Shown here in pieces: positions 50,971-59,980 of a stretch of 64,000 bases of DNA. Under the pieces are notes generated by a model that was not told the origin of the DNA, made no database searches, and was given only the letters and a program-made list of their open reading frames with translations. Origin of the DNA: Azospirillum sp. B510 (GTDB lineage: Bacteria; Pseudomonadota; Alphaproteobacteria; Azospirillales; Azospirillaceae); assembly GCF_000010725.1 (NCBI RefSeq), contig NC_013856.1:310001-374000 (forward strand), read 5' to 3'. Numbering within the stretch: position 1 is the first letter of the stretch; each line of letters begins with the position of its first letter. A program made the position numbers and the translations under genes.

Positions 50971-52617
50971 TCAGTGCGCTCCCGCCCGGACTTGTCGCAG
51001 GTCGTCCGGGATGTGCCAGGCCTTGCCGGGAATGGCGTCGAGCAGGCTGCGGGTGTAGGCGTCGCGCGGATGGGTGAAAACCTCGCGCGCGGCGCCCATT
51101 TCGACGATCCGGCCCCGGCGCATCACCGCGATGGTGTCGCAGACCTGGGCGGCGACGCGCAGGTCATGGGTGATGAACAGCATGGCGAGGTTCAGCCGCC
51201 TGCGGATGTCGTCCAGCAGTTCCAACACCTGCCCCTGGACCGAGACGTCGAGCGCCGACACCGGCTCGTCGGCCACCAGCAGCTTCGGCTCCATGGCGAG
51301 CGCGCGGGCGATGCCGATGCGCTGGCGCTGGCCGCCGGAGAATTCATGCGGGAAACGGTCGGCGGCCGAGCCGTCGAGCCCGACCAGGGCCAGAAGCTCC
51401 CGCGCACGGGCCAGCGCCTTGCCGCGGTCTTCTCCGAAGGCGACCGGCCCCTGGGCCACGATGTCGCCGACGCGGTGGCGCGGGTTCAGCGAGGCGTAGG
51501 GATCCTGGAACACCATCTGCACCGCCCGGCGGTAGGGGCGGAAGCCCTTGCGGTCGAGCGCCAGCAGGTCGGTGCCCTCGAACAGGATGCGGCCCGAATC
51601 CGGCTTGATCAGCCCGACGATGGAACGGCCGAGCGTCGATTTGCCCGACCCGGATTCGCCGACCAGCCCGACCGTCTCGCCGGGATGGATGGTCAGCGAC
51701 AGGTCGTCACCGGCCACGACCTCCTTCGATTTCCTGAACAGCCCGCCGCCGACATGGAAGACCTTGCGCACCTTGTCGGCGACCAGCAGCGGCGCGCCCG
51801 CCTTGGCATGGTCGTCGCGGTGTTCGATGTAGTGCGGGACCGAGGCGATCAGCTGCCGGGTATAGGGATGCCGCGGCCGGTTCAGCACGTCGGACGCGGC
51901 GCCATATTCCACCAGCTTGCCATGGCGCATCACCGCGACCCGGTGGGCGATCTCCGCCACCACGCCGAAATCATGGGTGATGAACATCATGCCCATGTGG
52001 CGCTCGGCCTGGATCGCGCGGATCAGGTCGAGGATTTGCTTCTGGGTGGTGACGTCGAGCGCGGTGGTCGGCTCGTCGGCGATCAGGATGTCGGGCTGGC
52101 AGGCCAGCGCCATGGCGATCATCACCCGCTGGCGCTGGCCGCCCGACAGGCGGAAGGGGTAGGCGTCGGCCAGTTCGGCCGGGTTGGGCAGCCCGACCTG
52201 CCCCAGCAGCTCCACCACGCGGGCGCGGCGGGCCGGAGCGGGGAGGGCGGTGTGCTCGCGCAGGGATTCACCGATCTGGCGGCCGACCCGCATCAGCGGG
52301 TTCAGCGCCGTCATCGGCTCCTGGAACACCATGGCGATGCGGCCGCCACGCAAGCTCCGCTGCTCCGCCTCCGGCATGGTCAGCACGTCCTTGCCCTTGA
52401 ACAGCAGGCTGCCGCCGGATACCCGGACATGGGGGGCGGGCAGCAGGCCCATCATGGCGTGCGCGGTCATCGACTTGCCGGAGCCGGATTCGCCGACGAC
52501 GCAAAGGATCTCGTCGGGGTTCAGGGTGAAGGTCAGATCGTCCACCGCCAGCGGGCGGTCGGCGCCCGGCGGCAGCGCGATGCTGAGGCCCCGCACATCG
52601 AGAAGCGGCGTGGTCAT
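50971..52617 (-). CDS. Peptide/nickel-type ABC ATPase, two domains fused
   Basis: The 548-residue product contains two ATPase domains (DppD-like then DppF-like) with Walker A GESGSGKS at 42-49 and again near 320, two LSGGQRQR/FSGGQRQR signatures, and two Walker B LIADEPTTALDV/LVADEPVSALDV segments. It drives the importer formed with the permeases at 52667 and 53506 and the binding protein at 54640. Start at 52617 (GTGGAG upstream) is preferred; an earlier ATG at 52662 adds 15 residues. Confidence 0.93.
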   Translation of the reverse strand: MTTPLLDVRGLSIALPPGADRPLAVDDLTFTLNPDEILCVVGESGSGKSMTAHAMMGLLPAPHVRVSGGSLLFKGKDVLTMPEAEQRSLRGGRIAMVFQEPMTALNPLMRVGRQIGESLREHTALPAPARRARVVELLGQVGLPNPAELADAYPFRLSGGQRQRVMIAMALACQPDILIADEPTTALDVTTQKQILDLIRAIQAERHMGMMFITHDFGVVAEIAHRVAVMRHGKLVEYGAASDVLNRPRHPYTRQLIASVPHYIEHRDDHAKAGAPLLVADKVRKVFHVGGGLFRKSKEVVAGDDLSLTIHPGETVGLVGESGSGKSTLGRSIVGLIKPDSGRILFEGTDLLALDRKGFRPYRRAVQMVFQDPYASLNPRHRVGDIVAQGPVAFGEDRGKALARARELLALVGLDGSAADRFPHEFSGGQRQRIGIARALAMEPKLLVADEPVSALDVSVQGQVLELLDDIRRRLNLAMLFITHDLRVAAQVCDTIAVMRRGRIVEMGAAREVFTHPRDAYTRSLLDAIPGKAWHIPDDLRQVRAGAH

Positions 52618-52666
52618 GGCGGTGGTCTCCACGGGTGTGCGCAACAGGTCGAACCGGTTCATCGCC

Positions 52667-53509
52667 TCAGCCCCGCGACCGGGCGAGCTTCGGGTTCAGG
52701 GCGTCGTTCAGCCCCTCGCCGACCAGGTTAAGCGCCAGCACGGTCAGCACGATGGCGAGGCCGGGGAAGACGCTCATCCACCAGGCCTGGCGGATCACCG
52801 TGCGGGCGGCGCCGATCATGTAGCCCCAGCTCATGGCGTTGGGATCGCCGAGGCCGAGGAAGCTGAGCGAGCTTTCCAGCAGGATCGCCGTCGCCACCAT
52901 CAGCGAGGCCGACACGATGATCGGCGACAGGCTGTTGGGCAGGATCTGGCGCAGGATGATGGTGCCGCTGCTCTGTCCGGTGGTGATGGCGGCCTGAACG
53001 AACTCGCGGGTGCGCAGGCTGAGGAACTCGGCACGGGCGAGACGGGCCAGCGGTGGCCAGCTGACGATGGCGATGGCGGCGACGATGGTGGTCAGGCTGG
53101 GGGTGAAGATGGCGACCAGCACCACCGCCAGCACGAAATTGGGGATGGTCTGGAACAGCTCGGTGAAGCGCATGATGGCGTCGTCCACCCGCCCGCCATG
53201 GAAGCCGGCGAGCGCCCCCAGCGTGACGCCGATGGCCAGCGCCGCGGCGGTGGAGGTCAGGCCGATCAGCAGCGACACCCGCGCGCCATGGGCGATGCCC
53301 GACGCGATGTCGCGGCCCAGCATGTCGGAGCCCAGCAGCGCGTCGTCGGAGAGCGGCGGCTGGAACGGGGCGGCCGCCATCTCCCACGGGTCGCCGGGGA
53401 ACAGGACGGGGGCGAAGACGGCGAGCACGACGATGGCGATCAGGATCACCAGCCCCAGGACGGCGCCCTTGTTGCGGACGTAGGCCCGCCAGAAATCGGA
53501 ATTCATCAT
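52667..53509 (-). CDS. Peptide/nickel-type ABC permease, DppC-like
   Basis: The 280-residue inner-membrane protein has an N-terminal anchor and five further helices. The EAA loop appears as REFVQAAITTGQSSGTIILRQILPNSL. It also has the family LLGSDMLGRDIASGIAHGAR segment. It overlaps the DppB-like gene by 4 bases. Confidence 0.93.
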   Translation of the reverse strand: MMNSDFWRAYVRNKGAVLGLVILIAIVVLAVFAPVLFPGDPWEMAAAPFQPPLSDDALLGSDMLGRDIASGIAHGARVSLLIGLTSTAAALAIGVTLGALAGFHGGRVDDAIMRFTELFQTIPNFVLAVVLVAIFTPSLTTIVAAIAIVSWPPLARLARAEFLSLRTREFVQAAITTGQSSGTIILRQILPNSLSPIIVSASLMVATAILLESSLSFLGLGDPNAMSWGYMIGAARTVIRQAWWMSVFPGLAIVLTVLALNLVGEGLNDALNPKLARSRG

Positions 53510-54486
53510 TGCGACACCTGAATCCGGGGATCGACGAGGCCGTAGAGGATGTCCGTCAGGATGTTGAAGAGGATCACCATCACCGACGTGACCAGGAAGA
53601 TGCCCAGCAGGACCTGATAGTCGCGCTGCAACACCGCCTCGAAGGCCAGCCGGCCGATGCCGGGCCAGGCGAACACCGTCTCGATCAGGATGGAGCCGCC
53701 GACCAGCTGCCCGGCCTGGATGCCGGCGACGGTGATGACCGGCAGGATGGCGTTGCGCAGGACATGGCGGGTGACGATGCGGCTCTTGGTCAGCCCCTTG
53801 GCCTTGGCGGTCTTGACGAAGTCGAGGCCGCGCACCTCCAGCATCGAGGCGCGGGTCAGGCGGGCGTAGCCCGCCATGTAGAACAGCGCCAGCGTGATGA
53901 CCGGCAGGATCAGATGGGCGGCGACGTCGGCGACATGGGCCAGCCCGGTATAGCCGGCGCCGATGGTCTCGTAGCCGAAGGCCGGCAGCCAGCCGAGCTG
54001 GATCGAGAACAGCAGGCTCAGCATCAGCCCGATCCAGTAGATCGGCGTGGCGTAGGCCAACAGGGCGATGACGGTGATGGCGCTGTCGGCCCAGGTGCCG
54101 ACGGCGACCGCCGCCAGCGTGCCGAGCGCCACACCGGCGGCGAGCGCCAGGACGAAGGCGGTCAGCGTCAGCACCAGGGTGGCCGGCAGCCGTTCGGCCA
54201 GGATGTCCCGGACCGGCCGCTGCTGGCGGTAGGAGAAGCCGAGATCGCCCTGCATGACCTTGCCGACATAGGTGGCGAGCTGCTCGATGAGCGGACGGTC
54301 GAGCCCGAACTGCTCGCGCAGCTGGGCCACGAACTTTTCGTCGGCGGCCCCCGCCTCGCCCGCCATCACCATGGCCGGGTCGCCGGGGGCGGCATGGACG
54401 AGGAAGAAGTTCATCACCACGATGGCGATCAGGATCGCGGCAGCCTTGACCAGGCGGCTCGCGAAGAGTTGGGCGAATCCCAGCAT
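53506..54486 (-). CDS. Peptide/nickel-type ABC permease, DppB-like
   Basis: The 326-residue product starts MLGFAQLFASRLVKAAAILI and has FLVHAAPGDPA, GLDRPLIEQLATYVGKVMQG, and the EAA-type loop VKTAKAKGLTKSRIVTRHVL. Six membrane segments are expected. The start is at 54486; an in-frame GTG-type start at 54531 would begin inside a dispersed palindromic repeat. The interval to the binding-protein gene (54487-54639) holds that repeat. Confidence 0.92.
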   Translation of the reverse strand: MLGFAQLFASRLVKAAAILIAIVVMNFFLVHAAPGDPAMVMAGEAGAADEKFVAQLREQFGLDRPLIEQLATYVGKVMQGDLGFSYRQQRPVRDILAERLPATLVLTLTAFVLALAAGVALGTLAAVAVGTWADSAITVIALLAYATPIYWIGLMLSLLFSIQLGWLPAFGYETIGAGYTGLAHVADVAAHLILPVITLALFYMAGYARLTRASMLEVRGLDFVKTAKAKGLTKSRIVTRHVLRNAILPVITVAGIQAGQLVGGSILIETVFAWPGIGRLAFEAVLQRDYQVLLGIFLVTSVMVILFNILTDILYGLVDPRIQVSQ

Positions 54487-54522
54487 GGGCAAATATCCTG
54501 TGTGCGGAGCCCCTGGACTGAT

Positions 54523-54633
54523 TGCCCCCACCCCGACCCTCCCCCGCTGGGCGGGGGAGGGGGATCGTGCTGAATCGGAAGGGCGGCGGCAGTCCCCTCC
54601 CCTGCGAAGCGGGGGAGGGTTAGGGTGGGGGCA
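54523..54633. repeat. Long GC-rich palindromic repeat, copy 1
   Basis: The element opens with TTGCCCCCACCCCGACCC and closes with GGGTTAGGGTGGGGGCAGG, imperfect inverted ends of about 25 bp. Two inner CCTCCCC/GGGGGAGG hairpins and a central GGCGGCAGTCCC segment complete it. A second copy lies at 56357. It sits between the binding-protein and permease genes and would form strong RNA structure in the operon transcript. Confidence 0.8.
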
Positions 54634-54639
54634 GGCTCG

Positions 54640-56271
54640 TTACTTCGCCAGCCAGACGCTTTCATAGGTGTCGTTGACGCCGATGGCGGACGTGTTGGCG
54701 TTCCTCACCCGCTTGTCGAGGAAGGTTGGGAACTCCATCTCCAGCAGCCACACCACCGGCAGCTCGTCCGACAGGATGCGCTGGACCTCGCTGTACTGCT
54801 CCTGGCGCTTGGCCGGGTCGTTCTCGCGCGAGGCCTGGTCGAACAGCTCGTCCACCTTCGGGTTGGAATAGCCCATGGTGTTGGTGAACAGCACGCCCTT
54901 GCGGATGTTCGACGAGATGTAGGTGCGGGCGACGCCCAGCGCCGGGTCGCCATACTGGTAGAGGAAGTTCGTGGTGATCTCGTAATCCCAATTGGCGACG
55001 CGCTGCGCCCAGCCGGCGGCGTCGGTGCTCTCCAGAACCACGGCGACGCCGACCTTGCCCAGCGCCTGCTTCAGATATTCGCCGAGCCGGGTCCAGGTCT
55101 CGCCATAGGGCATCGGCATCAGCTTGACGGTGGCGCGCACACCCTTGGCGTCGGGCTTCAGCCCCATCTCGTCGAGCAGGGCCTTGGCCTTCTCCGGGCT
55201 CGGCTCGTAGGTCGTCACCTTGGGGTCGTAGAACTTCACCACCGAGTTGATCGGACCGGTCGGCACGCGGCCGAGACCGAACCAGATCTTGTCGCGGATG
55301 AACTTGCGGTCGATGGCGTAGGCGATCGCCTTGCGGAAGCGCTTGTCGTCCAGCGGCTTGACCCGGTGGTTGATCTCCAGCCACGCCATCGGCGCCACGA
55401 ATTCATAGCCCTGGGTGGTCAGGGTCACGTTGGGCAGCGTCTTCAGGCGCGGAACCTCGAAGGGTTCCAGGTCGCTGTACTGGGTCTGCTGCACCTGCCC
55501 GCTTTCCAGCGCCAGCGAGCGGCTGGCGGCGTCGGGGATCACGCGGAAGGTGATGCCGTCGAGATAGGGCAGGTCCTTCTTGTAATAATCCTCGTTGCGG
55601 ACGAGCTGGATATAGCTGCCCTTCACCCACTCCTTCAGCTTGAAGGGGCCGGTGCCGATGGGGGTTGTGTTGGCCGGGTTGGTGCGGTAATCGCCGCCCT
55701 CATAGATGTGTGCCGGCACGATCGGGGCCGACGACACCTCGAAAGCCTGGATGAAGGCCGGGAACGGCTCCTTCAGCTTGAATTCGACGGTGTGGTCGTC
55801 CAACGCCTTGATCGACTCGCAACGGCTGAACACGGCGCGGGCGCGCGGGTGGACCTCCATCAGGAACTTGGAGGTCGAGAACACCACGTCGGCGGCGCTG
55901 AACGGCTTGCCGTCGTGCCACTTCACGTTCTGGTACAGCTTGAAGGTGTAGGTCAGCCCGTCCGGCGATACCGTCCAGCTCTCGGCCAGTGACGGCAGCG
56001 GGTTCAGCTTGCGGTCATAGGTCAGCAGTCCCTGATAGATCTTGCCGGCAACCGTCTGGGTCGGCCCCTGCTGGTTCAGGCCCAGCATCAGGGTCGGTGG
56101 CTCCGGCTGCACGATGGAGTTGAGGACGCCGCCGCGAACCGGGGTTTCCTGGGCCATGGCCGGGGCGGCGACCAGGGCGGCCGTGCCGGGGATGGCGAGG
56201 GATGCCGCCAGCAGGCCGGCGGCGGCGGCGCGATGGATGCGGGCGGGGATACCGGTAAGGCGTCTGGTCAT
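54640..56271 (-). CDS. ABC transporter substrate-binding protein (peptide/nickel family)
   Basis: The 543-residue product has a signal peptide (about 1-40, ending APAMAQ) and a family 5 solute-binding domain (VNSIVQPEP-like opening, TVSPDGLTYTFKLYQNVKWH, SAADVVFSTSKFL). It captures the ligand in the periplasm for the permeases downstream. Family members bind peptides, nickel chelates, opines, heme or sugars, so the fold does not fix the ligand. It is flanked on both sides by long palindromic repeats, which may set its higher expression relative to the permeases. Confidence 0.92.
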   Translation of the reverse strand: MTRRLTGIPARIHRAAAAGLLAASLAIPGTAALVAAPAMAQETPVRGGVLNSIVQPEPPTLMLGLNQQGPTQTVAGKIYQGLLTYDRKLNPLPSLAESWTVSPDGLTYTFKLYQNVKWHDGKPFSAADVVFSTSKFLMEVHPRARAVFSRCESIKALDDHTVEFKLKEPFPAFIQAFEVSSAPIVPAHIYEGGDYRTNPANTTPIGTGPFKLKEWVKGSYIQLVRNEDYYKKDLPYLDGITFRVIPDAASRSLALESGQVQQTQYSDLEPFEVPRLKTLPNVTLTTQGYEFVAPMAWLEINHRVKPLDDKRFRKAIAYAIDRKFIRDKIWFGLGRVPTGPINSVVKFYDPKVTTYEPSPEKAKALLDEMGLKPDAKGVRATVKLMPMPYGETWTRLGEYLKQALGKVGVAVVLESTDAAGWAQRVANWDYEITTNFLYQYGDPALGVARTYISSNIRKGVLFTNTMGYSNPKVDELFDQASRENDPAKRQEQYSEVQRILSDELPVVWLLEMEFPTFLDKRVRNANTSAIGVNDTYESVWLAK

Positions 56272-56356
56272 CGGGTGTCCTCGTCTCCAGAAGTGTCGGT
56301 GCGGTAAGCGGCCCTGTCGTGTCGATTGTTCTTGGTTGAGAGGGTGTCGGCTTCGA

Positions 56357-56463
56357 TTGCCCCCACCCCGACCCTCCCCCGCGGGGCGGGGGAGGGAGCA
56401 ATGCTTAAGCGGAAGAGGGGCGGCAGTCCCTCCCCCGCCCAGCGGGGGAGGTTAGGTGGGGGG
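56357..56463. repeat. Long GC-rich palindromic repeat, copy 2
   Basis: This copy has the same ends (TTGCCCCCACCCCGACCC at the left, GGGGGAGGTTAGGTGGGG at the right) and the same central GGCGGCAGTCCC segment as the copy at 54523. Short gaps and substitutions distinguish the two. An extra GGTTAGG/CCTAACC hairpin (56450-56473) follows on its right. It lies between the aldolase stop and the binding-protein start. Confidence 0.8.
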
Positions 56464-56477
56464 CTAACCTAACCCCC

Positions 56478-57269
56478 TTACCGCGGCCCCACCGGCCCGG
56501 TGGTGCTGTCGAGCCAGCGCAGCAGCGAATCCCATTCCAGGACGCCGGCGCGCGGATAGGCGCGCTCATATTGCTGGGCGGTGTGCTCGCAGACTTCCGG
56601 CGAGGGGGTGACCAGCGGCCGGCCGCCGGCCAGCGCCATGATCTGCTGCCGGCAGGCCTGTTCCAGGTAGTACATCAGCACCGCCGCCTCGGCGACGTCC
56701 CGGCCGGCGGTCAGCAGGCCGTGGTTGCGCAGGATCATGCTGTGGTGGCTGCCGAGATCGGCGACCAGCCGTTCCCGCTCCGCCAGATCGAGCGCGATGC
56801 CCTCGTAGGTGTGATAGGCGATGCGGTTGTACCAGCGCAGCGAATGCTGGGTGAGCGGCAGCAGCCCGTCGGCCTGGGCGCTGACCGCCATGCCGGCGTC
56901 GGTGTGCAGGTGGATCACCGCGCCGACATCCGGGCGGGCGTGGTGCACCGCGCTGTGGATGGTGAAGCCGGCCGGGTTGATGGCGTCGCCGTCGCGCTCC
57001 TCCACCAGATTGCCGTCGATGTCGACCTTCACGAGATTGTCGGGCGTCACCTCGTGGAACATCAGCCCATAGGGGTTGATCAGGAAATGGTCGGGCGTGT
57101 CGGGGATGCGGGCCGACATGTGGGTGTAGATCAGGTCGGTCATGCCGAGCCGGTCGAACAGCTTGTAGGCGGCGGCCAGATCGGTGCGCGCCTTCCACTC
57201 CACGTCGGAACAGTCGCGGGTGGCGCGCGGGGCATGGGCGGCGTTTGCTTTCAGGATGGCGGCGGTCAT
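56478..57269 (-). CDS. Class II aldolase/adducin-family protein
   Basis: The 263-residue product has the zinc-site pattern AVIHLHTDAGMAVSAQADGL (His-x-His) and SMILRNHGLLTAGRDVAEA (third His), with Glu/Asp upstream in HVTPDNLV-like segments. Members include fuculose-phosphate aldolase, ribulose-5-phosphate 4-epimerase and decarboxylases. The substrate here is unknown. The ATG at 57269 is chosen; a TTG at 57275 is an alternative. It follows the M20 deacylase gene by 31 bp. Confidence 0.87.
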   Translation of the reverse strand: MTAAILKANAAHAPRATRDCSDVEWKARTDLAAAYKLFDRLGMTDLIYTHMSARIPDTPDHFLINPYGLMFHEVTPDNLVKVDIDGNLVEERDGDAINPAGFTIHSAVHHARPDVGAVIHLHTDAGMAVSAQADGLLPLTQHSLRWYNRIAYHTYEGIALDLAERERLVADLGSHHSMILRNHGLLTAGRDVAEAAVLMYYLEQACRQQIMALAGGRPLVTPSPEVCEHTAQQYERAYPRAGVLEWDSLLRWLDSTTGPVGPR

Positions 57270-57300
57270 CGGCAATGGTCTCGTCAGGGTGGAAGGTGGA

Positions 57301-58623
57301 TCAGAGGGGTTCCAGGCCGCACCAGCCGGCGATGAACAGCGCCAGCACGCGGGTCACGTCGCGGAGGCTGTCCAGCGACACCGATTCATCGATGCCGTGG
57401 ATGCGCGTCGCCTCCGGCCCGTAGCAGGTGGCGGGCGTGTCGCCGTAAAGCTGGAAGAAGCGGGCGTCGGTGGTGCAGGTCAGCGCCACCAGCTCCGGAT
57501 CGCCGCCGCGCACGGCGCGGTGGCTGTCGGCCAGCATCGTCACCAGCGGGTGGGCGGGGTCGATCTCGCAACCGGCGGCCTGGAAACCGTTCCAGTGCAG
57601 TTCGATTCCGACACCGGACAGCGCCGGGTCGGTGGAGCGCGCTTGTTCCACCGCCAGAGCCACCTCGGCGCGAACCGCCTCCGGCTCCTGGCCGGGGAAG
57701 AAGCCGAGCCGGAGGTCGAGCGCGCAGCGCGTCGGGACCGACGACGGCCACTCGCCGCCCTCGATCCGGCCGAGATTGACGTTGACGGGATGGGCATGGC
57801 CGCAAAAGGCGGGATGGCGGCAGGACGGCTCGTTCCAGCGAACCTCCAGCGCCTTCAGATGCGCCGCCAGGGCATAGGCCGCCTCGATGGCGTTGACCCC
57901 GGCGGAGGTGTCCAGCACATGGGCCGGCGTTCCGGTCAGCACCAGCCGCAGCCACATGACGCCGACCTGGGCGACCGAAATGGAATGGTTGAACGGCTCC
58001 GGGATCACCGCGGCGTCGGCGCGGTAGCCGCGATGCAGGCAGGCCAGCGCGCCGTTGCCGGTGCATTCCTCCTCGATCACCGACTGGAGATAGACCGGGG
58101 CGGCGGGCTGGTAGCCCAGGCTGCGCAAGGCGGAGAAGGCGGTGGTGTAGGCCGCGATGCCCGCCTTCATGTCTCCCGCCCCGCGGCCATGGAGGCGGCC
58201 ATTCTCGATGCGCGGCTCGAAGGGCGGGCTGGTCCACAGCTCCGCCGGGCCGGCGGGCACCACGTCGATGTGACCGTTCAGGATCAGCGAGCGGCCCGTC
58301 GCCCTGCGGGGCTTGTGGACGCCGACGACATTCCGGCGGCCGGCATAGGCGCCCGGAGTCACCGGCGGCGAGAAGCCGGGCAGGCGGGAGATCGCCGCCT
58401 CATCCACGTCGAATTCGTCGACGGTCAGCCCCAATCCGGCGAAGCGGTCGGCCATCAGCGCCTGCGCCCCCGCCTCCTCCCCCAGCAGCGAGGGCTGGCG
58501 CACGAGGTCCGACAGCAGGGCGACGCAGCCGTCCTGCGCCGCGTCGGCGGCGGCGAGGATCGCGGCGCGCAGGCCGCTGTCCGGCAACGCATGGTCGAGA
58601 CGGTCTGCCCTGTCTGGTGTCAT
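57301..58623 (-). CDS. ArgE/DapE-family M20 deacylase
   Basis: The 440-residue product has ILNGHIDVVPAG, GAGDMKAGIAAYTTAFSAL, IEEECTGNGALA and a C-terminal YGPEATRIHGIDESVSLDSL. These are the zinc ligands and catalytic Glu of M20 amidohydrolases that remove acyl groups from amino acids. The ATG at 58623 follows AAAGGAA by 6 bases. It heads the minus-strand run and faces a LysR gene across 320 bp containing two inverted repeats, so it is probably the first gene of the operon. Confidence 0.92.
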   Translation of the reverse strand: MTPDRADRLDHALPDSGLRAAILAAADAAQDGCVALLSDLVRQPSLLGEEAGAQALMADRFAGLGLTVDEFDVDEAAISRLPGFSPPVTPGAYAGRRNVVGVHKPRRATGRSLILNGHIDVVPAGPAELWTSPPFEPRIENGRLHGRGAGDMKAGIAAYTTAFSALRSLGYQPAAPVYLQSVIEEECTGNGALACLHRGYRADAAVIPEPFNHSISVAQVGVMWLRLVLTGTPAHVLDTSAGVNAIEAAYALAAHLKALEVRWNEPSCRHPAFCGHAHPVNVNLGRIEGGEWPSSVPTRCALDLRLGFFPGQEPEAVRAEVALAVEQARSTDPALSGVGIELHWNGFQAAGCEIDPAHPLVTMLADSHRAVRGGDPELVALTCTTDARFFQLYGDTPATCYGPEATRIHGIDESVSLDSLRDVTRVLALFIAGWCGLEPL

Positions 58624-58704
58624 TCCGATTCCTTTACCCAATTCCCCGTCGTCGTGACCTTGTCGGGCCGGGCGGGTAGAAAAAGACGAAGCGGTTTATC
58701 GTGA

Positions 58705-58745
58705 CCTATCCAAAATGGATAGGGTCGCCATAACGCGATGTTATG
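58705..58745. promoter_or_regulatory. Two inverted repeats in the M20/LysR divergent region
   Basis: CCTATCCA-AAA-TGGATAGG (58705-58723) is a perfect 8-bp inverted repeat. CATAAC-GCGAT-GTTATG (58729-58745) is a 6-5-6 repeat that fits the T-N11-A pattern of LysR-type operators. They lie 82-122 bp upstream of the M20 start and about 200-240 bp upstream of the LysR start. The rest of the 320-bp interval (58760-58880) is AT-rich promoter-like DNA without a supported gene. Confidence 0.5.
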
Positions 58746-58943
58746 CGTGATCCGGCGTGGCGATGTTTGAAGGCCGCCATATGTCGATTAGGCGGCCATC
58801 AGATCGATGTGGCAAATAAGCATTTTTCATTTCGCCCATGAATCTGATTTATGCCGCAGTTGCTCACAGCGCATTCATATGCGTAGAATTTAGGCGGTGG
58901 CCCCGATGCGCCGGAATCGGGCACCCGAACAAGGGGCGGAGCG

Positions 58944-59954
58944 ATGAGCGAGGCGGAACGGCAGGCTTTGGCCCGTCTGGGCCAGCAGATGGACTGGAAT
59001 CTGCTGCGCACCTTCATGGTGATCGTCCAGGAGGGGAGCTTCACCAAGGCCGCCGTCCGCCTGTTTCTGACGCAGCCGGCGGTCAGCCTCGCCCTGAAGC
59101 GGCTGGAGGAGCAGCTTGGCCGCACGCTGATCGACCGTGGCCCCGGCCGTTTCGCCGTCACCGCCGCCGGCGAGCAGGTCTATGACGAGGCGGTGTCGAT
59201 CCATGCCACCGTGTCACGTCTGGGGGCTTTGGTGCGCGACGCCAAGGACGGGATCAGCGGCCATGTCCACATCCTGATGACCAGCCGCATCCAGACCCCG
59301 CTGCTCGACCGCTCGCTGCGGGAGTTCCACCGGCTGTATCCCCAGGTGACCTTCCGCATCGACGTGATGGCGTCGGCCGACGCGCACATCGCGTTGCAGC
59401 AGCGGGTCGGCGCCATGGCGATCTGCCTGCTGCGCGAGCCGATTCCGGGGCTGTCGGCCCAAATCTTCCTGCGCCAGACCTACCGGCTCTATTGCGGCCC
59501 GGATTTCCGCCTGTTCGGCCAGCGCGACATCGACATCGCCGAGCTGCGGCACGAGAATTTCGTCTCCTTCACCTCCGACCAGATCGACGGCGCGCTGTCG
59601 CCGCTGACGCTGTTCCGGGCGCGGGAGGGGTTCGCCGGCCGCGTCGTCGCGTCCTCGGCCAATCTGGAGGAGGTGCGGCGGATGATCGTCTGCGGGCTCG
59701 GCATCGGCCCGCTGCCGGAACACATCGCCGCCCGCGACGTCGCCGACGGCCTGCTGTGGGAGCTGCCGCCCTATGAGGGGATCGCGCCGGTGAACGTCCA
59801 CCTCATCTGGAACGAGCAGGCCAAGCTGAACCGCGCCGAACGGGCGTTCCTGGAATATCTGCAAGCGGCCCTGGCGACGGCACCGGCCAGGGAACTGGCC
59901 GGCGAGGCGGTCGATCCGCCGCTGGCGGGGAATGCCGCGCCGGCGGGCCCGTAG
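58944..59954 (+). CDS. LysR-family transcriptional regulator
   Basis: The 336-residue product has an HTH at about 17-75 (MDWNLLRTFMVIVQEGSFTK, then AAVRLFLTQPAVSLALKRLE) and an effector domain to about 310. A 15-residue extension precedes the HTH. ATG at 58944 follows GGCGGAG. It is divergent from the M20/ABC operon and likely regulates it through the inverted repeats between them (inference). Its 3' end forms a small hairpin around the stop codon. Confidence 0.92.
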   Translation: MSEAERQALARLGQQMDWNLLRTFMVIVQEGSFTKAAVRLFLTQPAVSLALKRLEEQLGRTLIDRGPGRFAVTAAGEQVYDEAVSIHATVSRLGALVRDAKDGISGHVHILMTSRIQTPLLDRSLREFHRLYPQVTFRIDVMASADAHIALQQRVGAMAICLLREPIPGLSAQIFLRQTYRLYCGPDFRLFGQRDIDIAELRHENFVSFTSDQIDGALSPLTLFRAREGFAGRVVASSANLEEVRRMIVCGLGIGPLPEHIAARDVADGLLWELPPYEGIAPVNVHLIWNEQAKLNRAERAFLEYLQAALATAPARELAGEAVDPPLAGNAAPAGP

Positions 59955-59960
59955 CGGGCC
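59946..59960. terminator. Hairpin with the LysR stop codon as loop
   Basis: GGCCCG and CGGGCC form a perfect 6-bp stem whose three-base loop is the TAG stop codon (59952-59954). It lies 20 bp from the end of the convergent short-chain dehydrogenase gene. No T-tract follows. It is the third example in this window of a stem-loop built on a stop codon. Confidence 0.3.
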
Positions 59961-59980
59961 GCGCCTGCATCGGACCGGAT

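Noticed and set aside
47935..52731. 1598-codon plus-strand open frame across the amidohydrolase/ABC genes
   Set aside because: It spans several well-supported minus-strand genes and their junctions, which no real gene would do, and its protein is low-complexity.
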